From positions 10,020,484-10,084,483 of the forward strand of contig NC_092564.1 of the NCBI RefSeq assembly GCF_037975245.1: a stretch of DNA of 64,000 nt. Reading direction: 5' to 3'. Shown here piece by piece: positions 62,661-64,000 of the stretch. Positions within the stretch are counted from its first letter, which is position 1, and each line of letters begins with the position of its first letter. Made by a program: the position numbers and the translations under genes. Source of the DNA: Apostichopus japonicus (Eukaryota; Echinodermata; Holothuroidea; Aspidochirotida; Stichopodidae). The notes beneath the pieces were generated by a model that had not been told where the DNA came from, did no database searches, and worked only from the letters and a program-made list of their open reading frames with translations.

Positions 62661-63759
62661 CAGTGGCGGCGGAACCGGGGGGGGGGGGCTTGGGGGGGCT
62701 CAGCCCCCCAATGAAAAAGTTGAGGGGGCAAATGCATGATAAGCCCCCCCAATATTTACCAAGGCTCCGAAACGTGCATCTGCCCATTTTTCAATGCATA
62801 CTTGTCGATCTGTCCGATGCACACGTATACTATATAGGTGTAATAATTTTAGTAATTGCTGGGGGACCCTGGTCCCTCGGACTGTCCCCTGGCTATAGAC
62901 CACATTGTCACCCCAACCGCGTCTTCACGCCCCGTGAAAAGTGGAAGCAGTTAGTGTGAGTACCGGTAAGCGTAACACAACTTCGTCTTAGGCCAATGAC
63001 TTGCCTCATTTCAGCCAGTTCTCCAACATCCCCTTACTTAGTGGCGGAGCGTCCATATATACAGTCAGGGGGCGGATCCCCCCCCCCTCCTGACGGACTC
63101 AAATGGACTGCTGGCGCCCTTTTTCAGCTTTACACTACTTTTAACTGATTCGCGATTATTGACTATTTTATTGCGCTCTCATATACCTATTGACATTTGT
63201 CATATTCTGTTGGTGTAATTTTCCGACAAAATGGCGACGACACCTATTTATTCTCCGTTTATCTGCAAATTAGCAAGGCCCGAAAAGGGTCATTTCCTGC
63301 AATCTAGGGAGTAACTTTACTCAATTTTTTCCCGTACGCTCCGCGCCAACCTGTGGTGGCGCTCCGCTTAGATAGTGTCGAAAGCGCCCCTACAGACCAT
63401 TCTTGCCCCCCCTGACCAATACCCCTAGCTCCGCCACTGCCCTTACTACACTCAAAAACGTCTTTGCGAGAACACTACGAGTAATAGCTACTCTCTTAAA
63501 ACACCATCGAATATACAAATTACAATGTTTTTACAGACTTTTACGTGCAATCTGAGAAATTGCAGGCTTGAGACCCATATTTTAGGGCTAGGTATTCGCA
63601 GCATAAAACACTCGGGAAGTGCCGTTTCCGGCCATCTGGGGGTTTGAAAAAACCCCAAATTTTCTTGTACGCTTCGCGCCAACCGATGGTGGCGCTCCGC
63701 TTAGATAGTCTCCACACATTAGCCCCCCCCCCAATAATTTTTCCGTTCCGCCGCGCCTG
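62661..63759. mobile_element. hAT-type element, 1,099 bp, with a second hAT nested inside
   Basis: Left end cagtggcggcggaac; reverse complement of right end caggcgcggcggaac (13 of 15 identical). Exact 8-bp TSD tggtgtag at 62653-62660 and 63760-63767. No transposase frame is visible, so it is non-autonomous. Without the nested element and its TSD it would be about 690 bp. Confidence 0.88.
63039..63439. mobile_element. Nested hAT-type MITE, 401 bp
   Basis: Left tagtggcggagc and reverse complement of right end cagtggcggagc. Exact 8-bp TSD cccttact at 63031-63038 and 63440-63447. It lies wholly within the 62661-63759 element. Both share an internal segment (ggtggcgctccgcttagata), so they are related families. 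Confidence 0.9.
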
Positions 63760-64000
63760 TGGTGTAGTACAGATTGACTCTATGCATAAAAGCAAAGGCA
63801 AAATTAGAAACATAGAAGAAAAACAAACAGTAACAACATTGTATTAACTTTTCTCTCCTTTTGTATTGAAACATACATTTCTTCAAAAGAATCGCATTCA
63901 GGAAATTTAAGATTACATGGTTGTAATACGATTGCTGCATGTTTGCATGTTCAATTCTCTGGTCTGATGCAATTCGTGGCCACAAGTCGACTAGGTTTGG

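Overview
The window is animal nuclear DNA. It has spliced genes with GT-AG introns, long AT-rich introns, LINE remnants, hAT-type MITEs and large minisatellites. The protein families (EGF/SEA transmembrane receptor, hnRNP A/B), base composition and repeat style suggest a marine deuterostome, most likely an echinoderm. That placement is inference. There is no bacterial, viral or CRISPR content.

Region 1 (about 0.5-20.6 kb, + strand) is the 3' part of a large gene for a type I membrane protein. I could chain 17 exons in compatible phase (3,077 coding nt, one open frame to a stop at 20569-20571). They encode seven calcium-binding-type EGF domains, a SEA domain, five tandem copies of an EGF-like six-cysteine module with invariant spacing, a second SEA domain, an eighth EGF, one transmembrane helix and a cytoplasmic tail with a PPxY motif and a PDZ-ligand-like C-terminus. 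The 5' end lies outside the window. Its introns carry a 20-bp, a G-rich roughly 36-bp and a very large 55-bp minisatellite (about 65 copies with higher-order structure), plus two hAT MITEs.

Region 2 (20.6-31.8 kb) is intergenic or 3' flank. It holds a TIR element, a 5'-truncated CR1/L2-like LINE with a 405-codon open RT fragment on the minus strand, a small minisatellite, and about 7 kb in which I see no supportable gene. Part of that may be 3' UTR of the next gene.

Region 3 (31.8-39.7 kb, - strand) is a complete hnRNP A/B-type RNA-binding protein gene (11 coding exons, 327 aa): two RRMs, then a glycine-rich tail with an M9-like PY-NLS. Region 4 (40.0-49.3 kb) is a transposon graveyard separating it from a second hnRNP A/B gene. 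It holds an RTE-like LINE split by a hAT MITE, a degenerate CR1/L2 LINE, and a TTAA-flanked palindromic MITE. Region 5 (49.3-59.2 kb, - strand) is the second hnRNP A/B gene (9 coding exons, about 369 aa, probable non-coding first exon). The two hnRNP genes are tandem, same-strand paralogues. They share exon-phase pattern, the PY-NLS exon, an R-R-Y C-terminus and a splice donor 4 nt after the stop codon, so they probably arose by local duplication.

Region 6 (59.2-64 kb) is upstream flank with a longer relative of the MITE at 9.8 kb and a hAT element carrying a second hAT element nested inside it. Exon borders were assigned by eye from splice consensus, phase and protein family. No alignment was run.
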